64,000 bases of DNA from Promethearchaeota archaeon (GCA_016839585.1 JAEOTZ010000017.1:34973-98972); one strand, 5' to 3'; shown: positions 45,647-55,747, counted from the stretch's first letter. Notes: a model not told the origin generated them from the sequence alone. Translations and numbers: made by a program.

Positions 45647-46990
45647 TTAATTTTTCCTAAATTTTTTTATAATAACTGCTATTATCAAAATACTTGTAGT
45701 AGTAAAAACGAATAGTTCATATCCAGGAATTTCAAAACCATTACCATCACCATTACTAGGCTCACTTTCTTGCGTAATTTTCATCAAAAACATATCAGAT
45801 AGAACAGGAAATACAGATGTATCCAAAGTTTCTCCAACAAGATAGATATTATCAGATGAGTCTAAAGCTATATTTCGACACCAATCTCTTATATCACTAT
45901 CTGAAGTTGCATTCCATGTAAAGTTCCATTGATAATTTCCAATGGAGTTATATTTTAACAACGCTACATCTATATTTAAATCTGGTGCCGTTGTAAAACC
46001 AGCAACATAGATATTATTATTCGAATCAATTGCTATTCCATAACCTTCATCGCTATTTGTTAAACCCCAATTTTTAAACCACTGTGAATTTAAATCAGAA
46101 TCATATTTAAGAATTATGATATTATGATTTCCAGTTAAATTGGTATAACCAGTAATATATACATTGTCATTTGAATCTATTGCTATACTTTTGCCTTGAT
46201 CGTCATTGCTTGGGTCAAAAATTCTATAATCTTCAAAGTTCCCAGAGTTATTGTATTTTACTGTCAAAATATCATTCCCAACAAAATCAATATAACCAGT
46301 AATATATACATAACCCGAGGAATCTACCGCAACGTCATAACCTCCTTCGAAATCAGTTCCCCCATAAACATCTGACCATTCAAGATCACCAGAAGAATTA
46401 TATTTTAATATAACAATATCTTCAAAATTTCCTCCATTATAAGAGTGACCGGTTACATAAATATAATCATCTTTATCAATGAATAATGCCCAACCATTAT
46501 CTGAAGCACCCCCATTCCATGTTACATTCCAAATTTCCTCTCCATTCTGATCAAATTTAATTAGTAAAACATCATAATTACCTTCTTTATTTGTAGCACC
46601 TGCAATATAGACATAACCTTGAGAATCTATAGAAATATCTCTACCCCTATGATATCCTGCAGGATCCCAGGTCTTATTCCATATACAAACACCTGAACTT
46701 GAATACATTGACAATAAAACTCCATCTGGATACCCTCCAGGTGGTCCTGTTAGATTATTGCCAGTAATATATACATTCCCTGTTACGTTATTTATAGCGA
46801 CTCCATGGCCATAATCTCTATCGTACTTATCCCAAATATCAACCCATTCTTTTTCCTGAGAGGTGTTTGGGGCAACTTCTATACTTAAATCTGTAATTTT
46901 TCCTGCATTCTGAGTAGAGGAGTGGTTATTTAGAATTAAGCATACCATTACAATTATTCCAATAATTGATAAACTCTTTTTAATTGACAA
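45647..46990 (-). CDS. secreted SBBP-type propeller protein with IPGY sorting tail
   Basis: The 447-residue protein starts at TTG with a signal peptide (SIKKSLSIIGIIVMVCLIL). About six to seven propeller repeats follow, each with GYVYITGY or NNIYVAGF and YDV/DEG units; they are more diverged than those at 12311. The tail is a Gly/Asn linker, then IPGYELFVFTTT, a helix and KKFRKN. The I-P-G-Y signature, helix and basic end are the three parts expected of an archaeal sorting signal. It is the clearest candidate substrate for the archaeosortase at 31777. Confidence 0.83.
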   Translation of the reverse strand: MSIKKSLSIIGIIVMVCLILNNHSSTQNAGKITDLSIEVAPNTSQEKEWVDIWDKYDRDYGHGVAINNVTGNVYITGNNLTGPPGGYPDGVLLSMYSSSGVCIWNKTWDPAGYHRGRDISIDSQGYVYIAGATNKEGNYDVLLIKFDQNGEEIWNVTWNGGASDNGWALFIDKDDYIYVTGHSYNGGNFEDIVILKYNSSGDLEWSDVYGGTDFEGGYDVAVDSSGYVYITGYIDFVGNDILTVKYNNSGNFEDYRIFDPSNDDQGKSIAIDSNDNVYITGYTNLTGNHNIIILKYDSDLNSQWFKNWGLTNSDEGYGIAIDSNNNIYVAGFTTAPDLNIDVALLKYNSIGNYQWNFTWNATSDSDIRDWCRNIALDSSDNIYLVGETLDTSVFPVLSDMFLMKITQESEPSNGDGNGFEIPGYELFVFTTTSILIIAVIIKKFRKN

Positions 46991-47204
46991 GTTTTTAACC
47001 CTTTTCTGAAATTTTTTTAATAAATCTTGATATATAATCTTCTATTTGCTTAATTATTAAAAATTTACATTTCTCTTACTGATTTATTTTAATCTTTTTT
47101 TTAGATATTTTTTCAGTAGAATTTATGGTTTTACTATTTTTAATAGAAAAGAATAAAAACTTTATAATTTTATCTAAATTACATTACTGATATATCAAAA
47201 CTGT

Positions 47205-47804
47205 GTGGAAAGTATGGAAAGTAAACAGAAACATATTGCTATAGTAAAAAGCCCCGCTAAAGATGGACATACCAGAAAAGGAAAAGGATTTTCTCTAAAA
47301 GAAATTAAAGAAGCTGGGAAGACTATTGAATCATTAAAAAAATTAAATATTCAAATAGACTTCTTTAGAAAATCTGCACTCATGGAGAATATTGAAAAAC
47401 TAAAATCAATTGAAATACCGAAAGAAAAAAGAAAGAAAAGACAGCCATTTGTTAAGAAAGAAAAAAAACCAACTCCATTCAAACTTAAAGTAGAGAAACC
47501 TAAGGCAAAACCCGCGAAGAAAGTAGGTGTCACTCCGAAAAAACCTGTAATAAAAGAAAAACCAAAACCAATTAAGAAAGAGAGAGTTAAAAAAGAAAAA
47601 ATAACTGTTGAACCTATAGGAGTCCCCCTAACACGATTATCAGGATTAGGTGCTGCAACTGCCAAGAAATTTATAGAACTTGGAGTTAATAATGTAGAAG
47701 AACTTAGCAAGGAAAATCCTGAAGAATTAGCCACCTTAATTAAAGGTGTTTCAGAAGAAAGATTAAAAAAATGGATTGAAGAAGCTATAGAGTTAATCAA
47801 GTAG
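47205..47804 (+). CDS. rpl13e: ribosomal protein eL13 with helix-hairpin-helix C-terminal extension
   Basis: The 199-residue protein begins with the eL13 core (HIAIVKSPAKDGHTRKGKGF, KEAGKTIESLKKLNIQIDF). A Lys/Pro-rich linker of about 70 residues follows, then a helix-hairpin-helix domain (RLSGLGAATAKKFIELGV, NPEELATLI). The core places it on the large ribosomal subunit. The HhH domain normally binds nucleic acid, so the added part may contact rRNA or DNA. GTG at 47205 and ATG at 47214 are both possible starts. I do not know of the extension as a general feature of the family. Confidence 0.85.
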   Translation: MESMESKQKHIAIVKSPAKDGHTRKGKGFSLKEIKEAGKTIESLKKLNIQIDFFRKSALMENIEKLKSIEIPKEKRKKRQPFVKKEKKPTPFKLKVEKPKAKPAKKVGVTPKKPVIKEKPKPIKKERVKKEKITVEPIGVPLTRLSGLGAATAKKFIELGVNNVEELSKENPEELATLIKGVSEERLKKWIEEAIELIK

Positions 47805-47956
47805 TTTAGAATTTTTTATTTTTAATTTGAAGTGTGATAATTAAATTGATAAATTAATCAAACAATTCAAATTATCTCTTTTTTAAGAAAAAATAAACTT
47901 TAAAAAATCTAAATATATGTTAAAAATAAGTTTTTTCTTAAAACTAATAATTAGGT

Positions 47957-48454
47957 GTGAATATGGAATACAATTACTATGTGTATAACAAACCAGAATG
48001 TAACGTTATAGTTAACAAAATGCCAAAATGGTATAGAGAAGTTAAATTTGAAGGGGATGAAACTCATGGTTCCATTACTTTTCATTCTCAAAATGATTAT
48101 GATGAAATTTGGGGTCCCAATTCAACACTAGAAATTAATTGGGAAAAAAAGGATAGAATGAACCTCTTTTATTACAAAGAAGTACAAAATTCAATAGATG
48201 TTTACAATGCCATCGGTTTAGTAGTTACAAAAAAAGAACAGGATTGGTTGCTAAGTCATGAACAAACAATTTGGTTTGGACAACGAAGAAAAATGATGAG
48301 AAAACGATACTATGTCGAAAAGGCAATTCATGTGATTTTTTATTGCGATATATCTGAAAGAATATTTAATGCCCATGCGATTGTAATAGGAAAACTATAT
48401 GAAAATTTTGAACTATTCATTTTAAAGGCATTTAATTCAATGGTATGTCATTAA
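47957..48454 (+). CDS. hypothetical protein
   Basis: The 165-residue protein has many aromatic residues and several strand-like segments (HGSITFHSQNDYDEIWG, AIHVIFYCDISERIFNAHAI), with no membrane helix or recognised motif. The start ATG follows GGTGTG. It is encoded alone between eL13 and the convergent methyltransferase gene. Confidence 0.55.
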   Translation: MNMEYNYYVYNKPECNVIVNKMPKWYREVKFEGDETHGSITFHSQNDYDEIWGPNSTLEINWEKKDRMNLFYYKEVQNSIDVYNAIGLVVTKKEQDWLLSHEQTIWFGQRRKMMRKRYYVEKAIHVIFYCDISERIFNAHAIVIGKLYENFELFILKAFNSMVCH

Positions 48455-48484
48455 AGTTAAAATATGATGATTAAAATTCAATAA

Positions 48485-49231
48485 TTATAGTTTTTGGGCT
48501 AAGATAAAAAAATTATCTCGATTATTTGGTCCACCCAATATTTTAAATTCTTGAACTTTAAACGTTTTGATTAACTTCTTAATCTCACGCTTTGAAAAGA
48601 AATGATAAAACCTATTATATTTCTTTTTCTCATTCGATATTTTCCAAGAGACATATTTGTCTCCAAATTCATCTAATCCTTCCATATGTCGTTCTCTTTT
48701 ATACGTAGAACTAATTAATCTTCGAAACCAATCGTAAAAAAAATAACTTGTATACTTCTTTTGCCATTTACGCCATACAGTTATTATAATATAGCCATTA
48801 TATTTTAGTAAATTAAATAATTGCTTAATTGCACCTTGTCTTTCAAATTTATGTCTTATATGATGAATTGATGCAACTGAGAAAATGTTTTGTACTATAT
48901 TTAGTCTTATAGGTAGAAATCTTAGATCCGCAAGGACAATTTGTATAAAATTTATCTCATTATTAGTATATTGATCGCTATCCTTTAAACCTTCAAGAGC
49001 AATCTTTAAAATTTCAATTGAATTGTCAATTCCAATTAATTTAAAACTTTTTTTTTGTAATAATTTAAAATGTCTACCATTACCACATCCTAAATCAATA
49101 TTAAGTCCCTTAAAGGTATAGCCTTTCTTCTCTAAATATATTAAAAATGATTCAAAAGGTTTCCAAGGCTTTTTTCTTTTCAAATGATAATCTTTAGCAA
49201 TATGGTTAAAAAAGCAGTTTTCCATCAGCAA
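48485..49231 (-). CDS. Trm9/ALKBH8-like SAM-dependent methyltransferase
   Basis: The 248-residue protein has a class I SAM fold: NIDLGCGNGRHFKLL (motif I), LIGIDNSIEIL, VLADLRFLPI and SVASIHHIRHKFER. The last motif and a C-terminal SWKISNEKKKYNRFYHFFS segment are characteristic of the Trm9/ALKBH8 tRNA wobble-uridine group, in which RFYHVF is conserved. Eukaryotic Trm9 methylates carboxymethyluridine at the wobble position with Trm112. A tRNA substrate is likely but not proven. Confidence 0.78.
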   Translation of the reverse strand: MLMENCFFNHIAKDYHLKRKKPWKPFESFLIYLEKKGYTFKGLNIDLGCGNGRHFKLLQKKSFKLIGIDNSIEILKIALEGLKDSDQYTNNEINFIQIVLADLRFLPIRLNIVQNIFSVASIHHIRHKFERQGAIKQLFNLLKYNGYIIITVWRKWQKKYTSYFFYDWFRRLISSTYKRERHMEGLDEFGDKYVSWKISNEKKKYNRFYHFFSKREIKKLIKTFKVQEFKILGGPNNRDNFFILAQKL

Positions 49232-49337
49232 AACGCGTTTTCTTCTTTTTTAAGATTTTCAATATAAAACATAAATGTTTATATTGATTATAGATATAAG
49301 ATTAATAAATAAATTGCTCAATTAAGAAAATTGAAAG

Positions 49338-50999
49338 ATGGAAGAAATAAAACCAATTTTAACTAACTTTTTATCATCTCTAAAAGCAGAGATTTTAGAT
49401 TATTTTAACCATAGCTACTCATATTTAAAGGATCTTATTTCTTACAAAAACATTGATTTAAATAAAAAAACATCTGATGAAAGCAAGAAATCAATGAAGA
49501 ATACATCAAAAGATATTACAAAAGCAATAAAAACAGGTTTAAATACAATAGGAGTTTCAATGGATAAAATATCAGATGAACAGAAAAAATTTGAAGAGAA
49601 TTTTAAAATTGAACAATTTCCTGATTATAACACTTTTTTTGAACAGAATTTAACTATTTATGTAAATAAAATCTTATTTGAAATTTTAGTCAAATATCTT
49701 ATTGATTTTGATAGGAAACAAATTGAAAATTTAAACCTTTTTAACTTGATACCCCAAAGTTTCATTCAGAAACTAAATAATTTTAAAGAAAATAATATTA
49801 CTACACCACATATTAAGGAAGTATTTCAAACAAGTAAAATCTATGATTATATTGATTATACTAATTTTCATCTAATAATTGAGAAAGTAGGGGAGGTTGG
49901 ATCAGTTGAAAAATCTAAAGAACAAAAGCAAGAGAGTGATATTTTAAAACAACTTCAATTTGCTAAACGAGATAGTATTGAGACTCTAAAAACCCCAAAA
50001 AAAGAGATAATCAAAGAAGAGCCCTCACTTAGAAGAAGAATTACTGAGATCACACCAAATAACCAAATAATAGATTTACAATCCATAAATTTAGATAAGG
50101 AACCAAAATTAACATACCTTGATTATTTTGGGAATTTCCCCTCTATTCATCCAGAGATTATTAATAAAATTAAAATCGAAATTATGAATTTTTTAAATTC
50201 TAGAGTTGTAAATCCTGACTTTCTTGACTTAGAAAATCTCTTTTATTATGTTTCTATATTAAAAATGTTAAATATAGAATTTCCTTTTACTTCTATTGAA
50301 ATTTTAAAAATTATAAAGAAGTACATAAATGGAAAGATGTTTAGCGCTTCAAGAGAAGCTAAACCTGACCCTGTAAATATTTTTTTCGGGCTTATTATAT
50401 TTTCAGAATTAAATCTCCTAAATAACCCCGATATTATAGATCTTCTTGCTATTGAAATGTTCCTCGAATCAGAATTGAGAAATTTTACTCCAGAGAAATT
50501 AAGTTTGAATTTCTATACTTTATTTAGTTTGAGGTTATTGGAAAAAAGTGGAACTATAATAATGAATAAGAGAGATCTTCTAAACCCTATTTTAAACCTT
50601 AATTTGCATAATCTAGAAGAATATAAACCTTCTTTTGATATTTATCATCAACTTACATTGATAAAATTGATTGATAAGAGAATAAACCTTCAACCATTTA
50701 AATCTCGTTATAATAATGAGCTAAAAAATTTAATAAAATCCAATGGATCGATCAATGATATTATTACTGATTCGGCTAAAGTATTATTGATATATGATCT
50801 CCTTGAGCTAAAAGAACAAGAATCAGAATTTTGTAGTCAATTATTAGATTTTATAACTAATTCGACAAATTTTTTTAGCCTAGAAGAGATTAATAAAGAC
50901 TTTAACTGGCGAACTGATAAATTAGGTTATAAAGTTGAATTAAGGATGCTATTTTGGGCATTATTAGCAATCTCTCAATATGGATCTCTACTTTCTTAA
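49338..50999 (+). CDS. large helical protein of unknown function
   Basis: The 553-residue soluble protein is mostly helical, with a low-complexity Lys/Glu linker near 195-235. The C-terminal half has paired helices of 40-60 residues (DLENLFYYVSILKMLN, PDPVNIFFGLIIFSELNLL, SLNFYTLFSLRLLEKSG), reminiscent of an alpha-alpha toroid such as prenyltransferase-like repeats. No catalytic residues are recognised. I do not recognise the family. Confidence 0.6.
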   Translation: MEEIKPILTNFLSSLKAEILDYFNHSYSYLKDLISYKNIDLNKKTSDESKKSMKNTSKDITKAIKTGLNTIGVSMDKISDEQKKFEENFKIEQFPDYNTFFEQNLTIYVNKILFEILVKYLIDFDRKQIENLNLFNLIPQSFIQKLNNFKENNITTPHIKEVFQTSKIYDYIDYTNFHLIIEKVGEVGSVEKSKEQKQESDILKQLQFAKRDSIETLKTPKKEIIKEEPSLRRRITEITPNNQIIDLQSINLDKEPKLTYLDYFGNFPSIHPEIINKIKIEIMNFLNSRVVNPDFLDLENLFYYVSILKMLNIEFPFTSIEILKIIKKYINGKMFSASREAKPDPVNIFFGLIIFSELNLLNNPDIIDLLAIEMFLESELRNFTPEKLSLNFYTLFSLRLLEKSGTIIMNKRDLLNPILNLNLHNLEEYKPSFDIYHQLTLIKLIDKRINLQPFKSRYNNELKNLIKSNGSINDIITDSAKVLLIYDLLELKEQESEFCSQLLDFITNSTNFFSLEEINKDFNWRTDKLGYKVELRMLFWALLAISQYGSLLS

Positions 51000-51023
51000 A
51001 AATAGCTCTAACTATTAATATCT

Positions 51024-51650
51024 CTAATCTTGATTAGTCTTTTTTATATTAAAAATGGTTAAAAGAAAATGTTTAACTGTGGGAGTAACTTGACCAAGTT
51101 TAACAGCTTTATTCCATTTTTCTATTAAAATTTCATTATTATTCAATTCTTCTATTGTTTGTTTTCCTAATTCTATCCATTTATCTTCATTAATAAGAGG
51201 GGCGTCAACTCCGATACCAGGACAATATTGTTTCCCTTTTTCGGTATAAAACATTTTAATTTTAGCACTTGTTTTATTAGACTTACTAAAAATAAGATTG
51301 AATGAAAAAGGAAAAGTTCTACAAAATGCCGGACGTAGCTTATAAATTTTACACTGTTTATTTTTGGCATCATAAAAATAACATAACCCTGAATCTTTCT
51401 TAAGAAGTCCAATAAATGCTAACCCTCTTTCTGTTTCTATTGGAGAAACCACCATTTTATGTTCTTCATTTATATTTTCTTTATCAAAAATATAAAACCC
51501 AATAACTTCAAGAGTTTCTTCAATGCTCAAATTTAAACCATTTCTGATTCTTAAAATATCAAAATAAGTCGTATTAACTATTGTATTTATATCGCTACAA
51601 CAATTTCCGCATCTAGTACATCTAAATCTGAATTCTTTCAAATTGTTCAT
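51024..51650 (-). CDS. YkgJ-type cysteine-cluster protein
   Basis: The 208-residue protein has FRCTRCGNCCSDIN at the N-terminus, SGLCYFYDAKNKQCKIYKLRP and FCRTFPFSF in the middle: the metal-binding pattern of the YkgJ family. It lacks the acidic N-terminal tail of the 29659 protein. The function is not known. Confidence 0.8.
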   Translation of the reverse strand: MNNLKEFRFRCTRCGNCCSDINTIVNTTYFDILRIRNGLNLSIEETLEVIGFYIFDKENINEEHKMVVSPIETERGLAFIGLLKKDSGLCYFYDAKNKQCKIYKLRPAFCRTFPFSFNLIFSKSNKTSAKIKMFYTEKGKQYCPGIGVDAPLINEDKWIELGKQTIEELNNNEILIEKWNKAVKLGQVTPTVKHFLLTIFNIKKTNQD

Positions 51651-51697
51651 AAAATAAATAAAAATAATAAATATATTATGATTTTGATGAAATTCTA

Positions 51698-54600
51698 TTA
51701 ATTAAATGGAATAATTATTTTTTGTGCTATTAATGATTCTATTGCTTTTATAATTATATCTTTATTTTCTTCATGAACTAGATTAATTATTGTATCTAAA
51801 TGAATAATATTCTCCTTACTTTTGGCAACTGAATTGATAACATTTAAAACCCGAATTTCCATTTTGTTTAGACTTTTATCTTTCTTCATCTTGAGGAATT
51901 CAGCATCCCTAATGTTCAATTGAAATGATTCTTTATAATAAAGTTCAAAATATTCATTTAATATTGGTGGCAATATTACCTCAAAACGTTCTAATGATCC
52001 GTCCCAACTTTGTAATTGTTCTGATAGGTTCAAATTTAAGGCTAATAAAAGTTGTCTAAGTTGACTTTTTAATCGTTCAGATGATTTATCTCTAAGTACT
52101 AATACTGTTCTTACGTCTTCTAAATCAGCAATAAGGCAATAGAATTGTTTAAAATCTAATTCCATAATTCTTTCACCACCATAACCTTTAGTTGATTCTT
52201 TCATCTTAGGCTCTGTGGATTCTTGCTTAGTAAATTCTTCTCCAATTGTAGTTATTGCTTGAATAAATCCAGAAAAAAGTTCCTTTTTATGTTTCTCTAA
52301 AATAGAATAACTTTTAGAATAGATTGGTATCCCGCTAAATCTGTGTATTACCACTATAGCCTGAATATTTCTGATATCTTTAAATCTTTGGGTTTCTGCT
52401 AAAAGTTCAGATTCCTTCCTTCTTTTTCTTGGTAAGATTACATAAGACCTTAAGCTTAGAGCCGCAAATATAGCACCTATTCCAATAGAAGCAAACAATA
52501 TTCCCAATAACATATAGTTTGGTTTTTCGGGTGTTATAGGAGGATTTATGATTTCAAACTGGAATATATGAGTCTGTGGTTCATATCCAATTGCTGAGAA
52601 TTCAAATACCAATCGATAAACACCTAAGCTATCAATAAATTCAGTACTGAATTCAATTGAATAATAACCATCAGATTCATCCTCAACAGTATAATAGGCT
52701 GGATTACTTATATTTACTAAAACCTGAGCTCCAGGGATTCCTTCCTCATCAAATTCTGAATAATAAAAGAATCTAATAGTACTATTTGTATGTATAACTA
52801 CTTTTGAATCAGACTCTAATCTCTGTAAATTTGTATCTTCTCCAAGGTTTATTCTTAAAGTTAAGTTACTACTTATAAAACCTACCTTGCTTGTACTTAT
52901 GATTATGTTATATAATCCGAATCCACCTAAATCTGCTGTATCCAGAACAGCTTCATAAATTCCTAATGAAGCTTCTACTAAAAATTCTGTACCTGTTGTC
53001 CAATTATAAGAAACTAAAGCATCGGAGATATATAAATCATTTTCAGCATCTCGTAAATAAATTCTCAATGGAATAAGATCTCCAACAGTACCCCCTGTTT
53101 GGTTATCTAATCTTGCATCATCAGGCTTTAAGATCGTTAAATAACTATTATGAATTATAGTGAAATTGGATTTCAATCCACCCAATGCTGTTCCATTACT
53201 CCAAAATAGTGTATAATTATAAATTCCTCCTACAGAATTTTGAGAAGTGAAGGTAATACTTGAAAAAATCACGGTTCCGTTTGATAATGGTTTTTTAGAT
53301 TCTTGATACCACTTTGTTCCATTAGGATAATAAATTGTAAGATTTACTGTCGTTTGATCCAGATTCAATGGAATTTCATTAGTATAATTTATTTGAGTTT
53401 TAATCTGAGCAGATTCACCAGAATAAAATTCTCTATATCCCCATTCACCATCTTTTGACATATCTGTGTTATTTCCACTAATATAGTTTTGAGAAATTGC
53501 CTTAAATCTCCACCAACCTGGATATATCGCATTAGTCTTATTTATTTTTAAATATGAATTCCCTTCTTCTCCACCTTCATAAGATTTAGGTTGTAAAGTA
53601 GGATCTAATACAGTAATAAATTTCCAGTTCTTAGGCTTTTTGATAATAAATTCAAAATCAGAATATTGAGAGGGCATATAGAAATTATGTAAGAATTCCC
53701 AGTATATTGTACCATTGTCTAATATTTTATAAGTTATACCTATATCATTTTGTTGATTAATCTTTGAAGTTGTATTATGGAACCCATATAACGTCGTATT
53801 TAGGAAAAAGGAAAGTGATGGAGAATATGTTTTAACCATTAGAAATATTGGATTTGATGACCATCCTTCATTAAAAGATTTATAAGCTGAACCCCAGTTA
53901 TACCCATTAAATAATTGTTCTTCATTAATAGTGAGATTAACGCTATTTTGAGTAGAATTTGCTATTGTTGTTAATATTAAACTTAAATTATCAAATCCAA
54001 TGACTTGTTGATATTGATCATCTAGACCATCATATAAAAAATCGGAGTTACTTAAAATTCCTAAAGAAATATTAATTTTTTGTTCATTTACTACATCACT
54101 AAAAATTTTTGTTTTATTACTCCATAAATCTAAATAGATATTTCCTGTTTTCTGCCATTTATACTTACCTCCTTCAACGATATCCCTGAAACCTATTCGG
54201 TATATTATTATTTTGTTGATTGCAATATAGATATAAAAATCATTTACGGCTATAGCATAATCTGCATAATAATCAAAACTAAAATAACCATCTATAACTG
54301 ATCCTCTTGGAATAGTTAAGTTTTGATATATTTCAACATAATCTCCATCATTATATGCAGGATAATTCGCACCATCATAGGGGTCAACATACCTATCTGC
54401 ATATAGAGCTAAAAACGCCGCAGTAGCATTAATACTGGTTTCATTAAAAATAGCAAAACCATAATTTGTTTTTGATATTGATGCATTATTGTTACTCCAT
54501 GAATTTGTTTCAATAACTCCGCTATAATACTCATAATGATCAATATAATATCCATAATCTGTATTTGAAAAATCAGTATCAAGAAAAACATCTAAAGTGT

Positions 54601-55255
54601 CTCCTTTTGCCCACGGTGTGTAAAAAGGATCGAATTGACTGCCAGTATTTTGATAACACATATTTCCATCTTTATCATGTACATAAACATAATCATAGTA
54701 TGCTTCTAATGAAAAATTGATAAAATGAGCTCTAATAGCAGTGACTCCTGGATGGTTTATTTGATCCAAACTATTACTTTTGTCTCTATTATTTCGATAT
54801 TCTCCACCTTGACGATCATTTTCATGAACTTCATAAACCTTATATCTTTCCATATTAGTGGAATGAAAATCACTATTATTTATCCAATCTCTTGTATCTT
54901 GTACATTTTTCAGCGAGATATCGATTTTTGAAACATTCCAATCATGGATTTCATCTAAATAATAAGTTAAATTTAATTCTTCTTCATTAGATAGTGAAAT
55001 TTCTTGATTTAATTTATATAAATTACCCGTATCCGTAATATTTAAAGCTGGTTCAGTTCCTTCAAATAAATATGGACTAGAATCTGCACTTCTCAAATCT
55101 AATTCAATATTATCATCTTTATATCGTTTAGAAATGTTAAAATGATTAGAATAGGTATTTACAGATATCATAAATATGGAAATAATGAAAATTATTGAAA
55201 TCGTTCTCTTTTTAAAATTTAATTTATTGTATGATTTAGACAAAAAAATCCCCAT
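51698..55255 (-). CDS. giant receptor-like transmembrane protein with cytoplasmic longin-like domain and winged helix
   Basis: The 1185-residue protein has a signal anchor (about 15-37) and an ectodomain of about 870 residues. The ectodomain is rich in Asn, Tyr and Ser with many N-x-S/T sites and beta-sandwich repeats near its end (ISDALVSYNWTTGTEF, GIPGAQVLVNISNP). One helix follows (about 914-935; YMLLGILFASIGIGAIFAAL), then a PRKRRK stop-transfer. Inside are a longin-like module (about 962-1105; GIPIYSKSYSILEK, FSGFIQAITTIG) and a winged-helix-like end (about 1125-1185). This matches a single-pass sensor passing an outside signal to a cytoplasmic module. The longin-winged-helix order equals that of the 44923 protein. 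Confidence 0.75.
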   Translation of the reverse strand: MGIFLSKSYNKLNFKKRTISIIFIISIFMISVNTYSNHFNISKRYKDDNIELDLRSADSSPYLFEGTEPALNITDTGNLYKLNQEISLSNEEELNLTYYLDEIHDWNVSKIDISLKNVQDTRDWINNSDFHSTNMERYKVYEVHENDRQGGEYRNNRDKSNSLDQINHPGVTAIRAHFINFSLEAYYDYVYVHDKDGNMCYQNTGSQFDPFYTPWAKGDTLDVFLDTDFSNTDYGYYIDHYEYYSGVIETNSWSNNNASISKTNYGFAIFNETSINATAAFLALYADRYVDPYDGANYPAYNDGDYVEIYQNLTIPRGSVIDGYFSFDYYADYAIAVNDFYIYIAINKIIIYRIGFRDIVEGGKYKWQKTGNIYLDLWSNKTKIFSDVVNEQKINISLGILSNSDFLYDGLDDQYQQVIGFDNLSLILTTIANSTQNSVNLTINEEQLFNGYNWGSAYKSFNEGWSSNPIFLMVKTYSPSLSFFLNTTLYGFHNTTSKINQQNDIGITYKILDNGTIYWEFLHNFYMPSQYSDFEFIIKKPKNWKFITVLDPTLQPKSYEGGEEGNSYLKINKTNAIYPGWWRFKAISQNYISGNNTDMSKDGEWGYREFYSGESAQIKTQINYTNEIPLNLDQTTVNLTIYYPNGTKWYQESKKPLSNGTVIFSSITFTSQNSVGGIYNYTLFWSNGTALGGLKSNFTIIHNSYLTILKPDDARLDNQTGGTVGDLIPLRIYLRDAENDLYISDALVSYNWTTGTEFLVEASLGIYEAVLDTADLGGFGLYNIIISTSKVGFISSNLTLRINLGEDTNLQRLESDSKVVIHTNSTIRFFYYSEFDEEGIPGAQVLVNISNPAYYTVEDESDGYYSIEFSTEFIDSLGVYRLVFEFSAIGYEPQTHIFQFEIINPPITPEKPNYMLLGILFASIGIGAIFAALSLRSYVILPRKRRKESELLAETQRFKDIRNIQAIVVIHRFSGIPIYSKSYSILEKHKKELFSGFIQAITTIGEEFTKQESTEPKMKESTKGYGGERIMELDFKQFYCLIADLEDVRTVLVLRDKSSERLKSQLRQLLLALNLNLSEQLQSWDGSLERFEVILPPILNEYFELYYKESFQLNIRDAEFLKMKKDKSLNKMEIRVLNVINSVAKSKENIIHLDTIINLVHEENKDIIIKAIESLIAQKIIIPFN

Positions 55256-55432
55256 TAATTAAACAAAATATATTTTTATGTAATAAGAAAAAAATATACA
55301 AATTTAAATAATTGCGATAGTAAAAAGAAGAAGCTTTTTACAATTTTGAAACTCTTATTAAATTTTTAATTATGATCCTTTTGGTATTTAAAGAAAAGTA
55401 GCTAATTTAAAAATTGGAGCTTAATCAATAAA

Positions 55433-55747
55433 TTAGTTTGGTAAAAATTCATCTTTTAATTCCGCCATTAAAATCTTTCTTTCTTCTTTAGATATATGAT
55501 TAGCGTCTTCTCCACATTTATTATAAGTATCAGGTGGGGTATCTTCAAACAAGGAGATTAATAAAAGAATTGCATTTGTGACTAAAGTTCTATTTCTGGT
55601 ACGTTTAAAATATTCCATTAATTCAATTAGGGCTTTACTTCTCCAGATTTCCGCTTTTCTATATTCAAAATTTCCTTTTTGAAAGTAGTTAATTATTCTA
55701 ATATAATAGTTTAACTCGAAATCTATGTCGTTATTAATTAAACTCAT
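55433..55747 (-). CDS. small helical hypothetical protein
   Basis: The 104-residue protein looks all-helical (NYYIRIINYFQKGNFEYRK, LVTNAILLLISLFED) and has no known motif. Amphipathic Arg/Lys/Glu-rich helices suggest a soluble helix bundle. ATG start. Confidence 0.55.
   Translation of the reverse strand: MSLINNDIDFELNYYIRIINYFQKGNFEYRKAEIWRSKALIELMEYFKRTRNRTLVTNAILLLISLFEDTPPDTYNKCGEDANHISKEERKILMAELKDEFLPN

Noticed and set aside
47351..47800. Minus-strand 149-codon Ser/Phe-rich frame
   Set aside because: It is antisense to eL13; its composition reflects the Lys-rich linker on the other strand.
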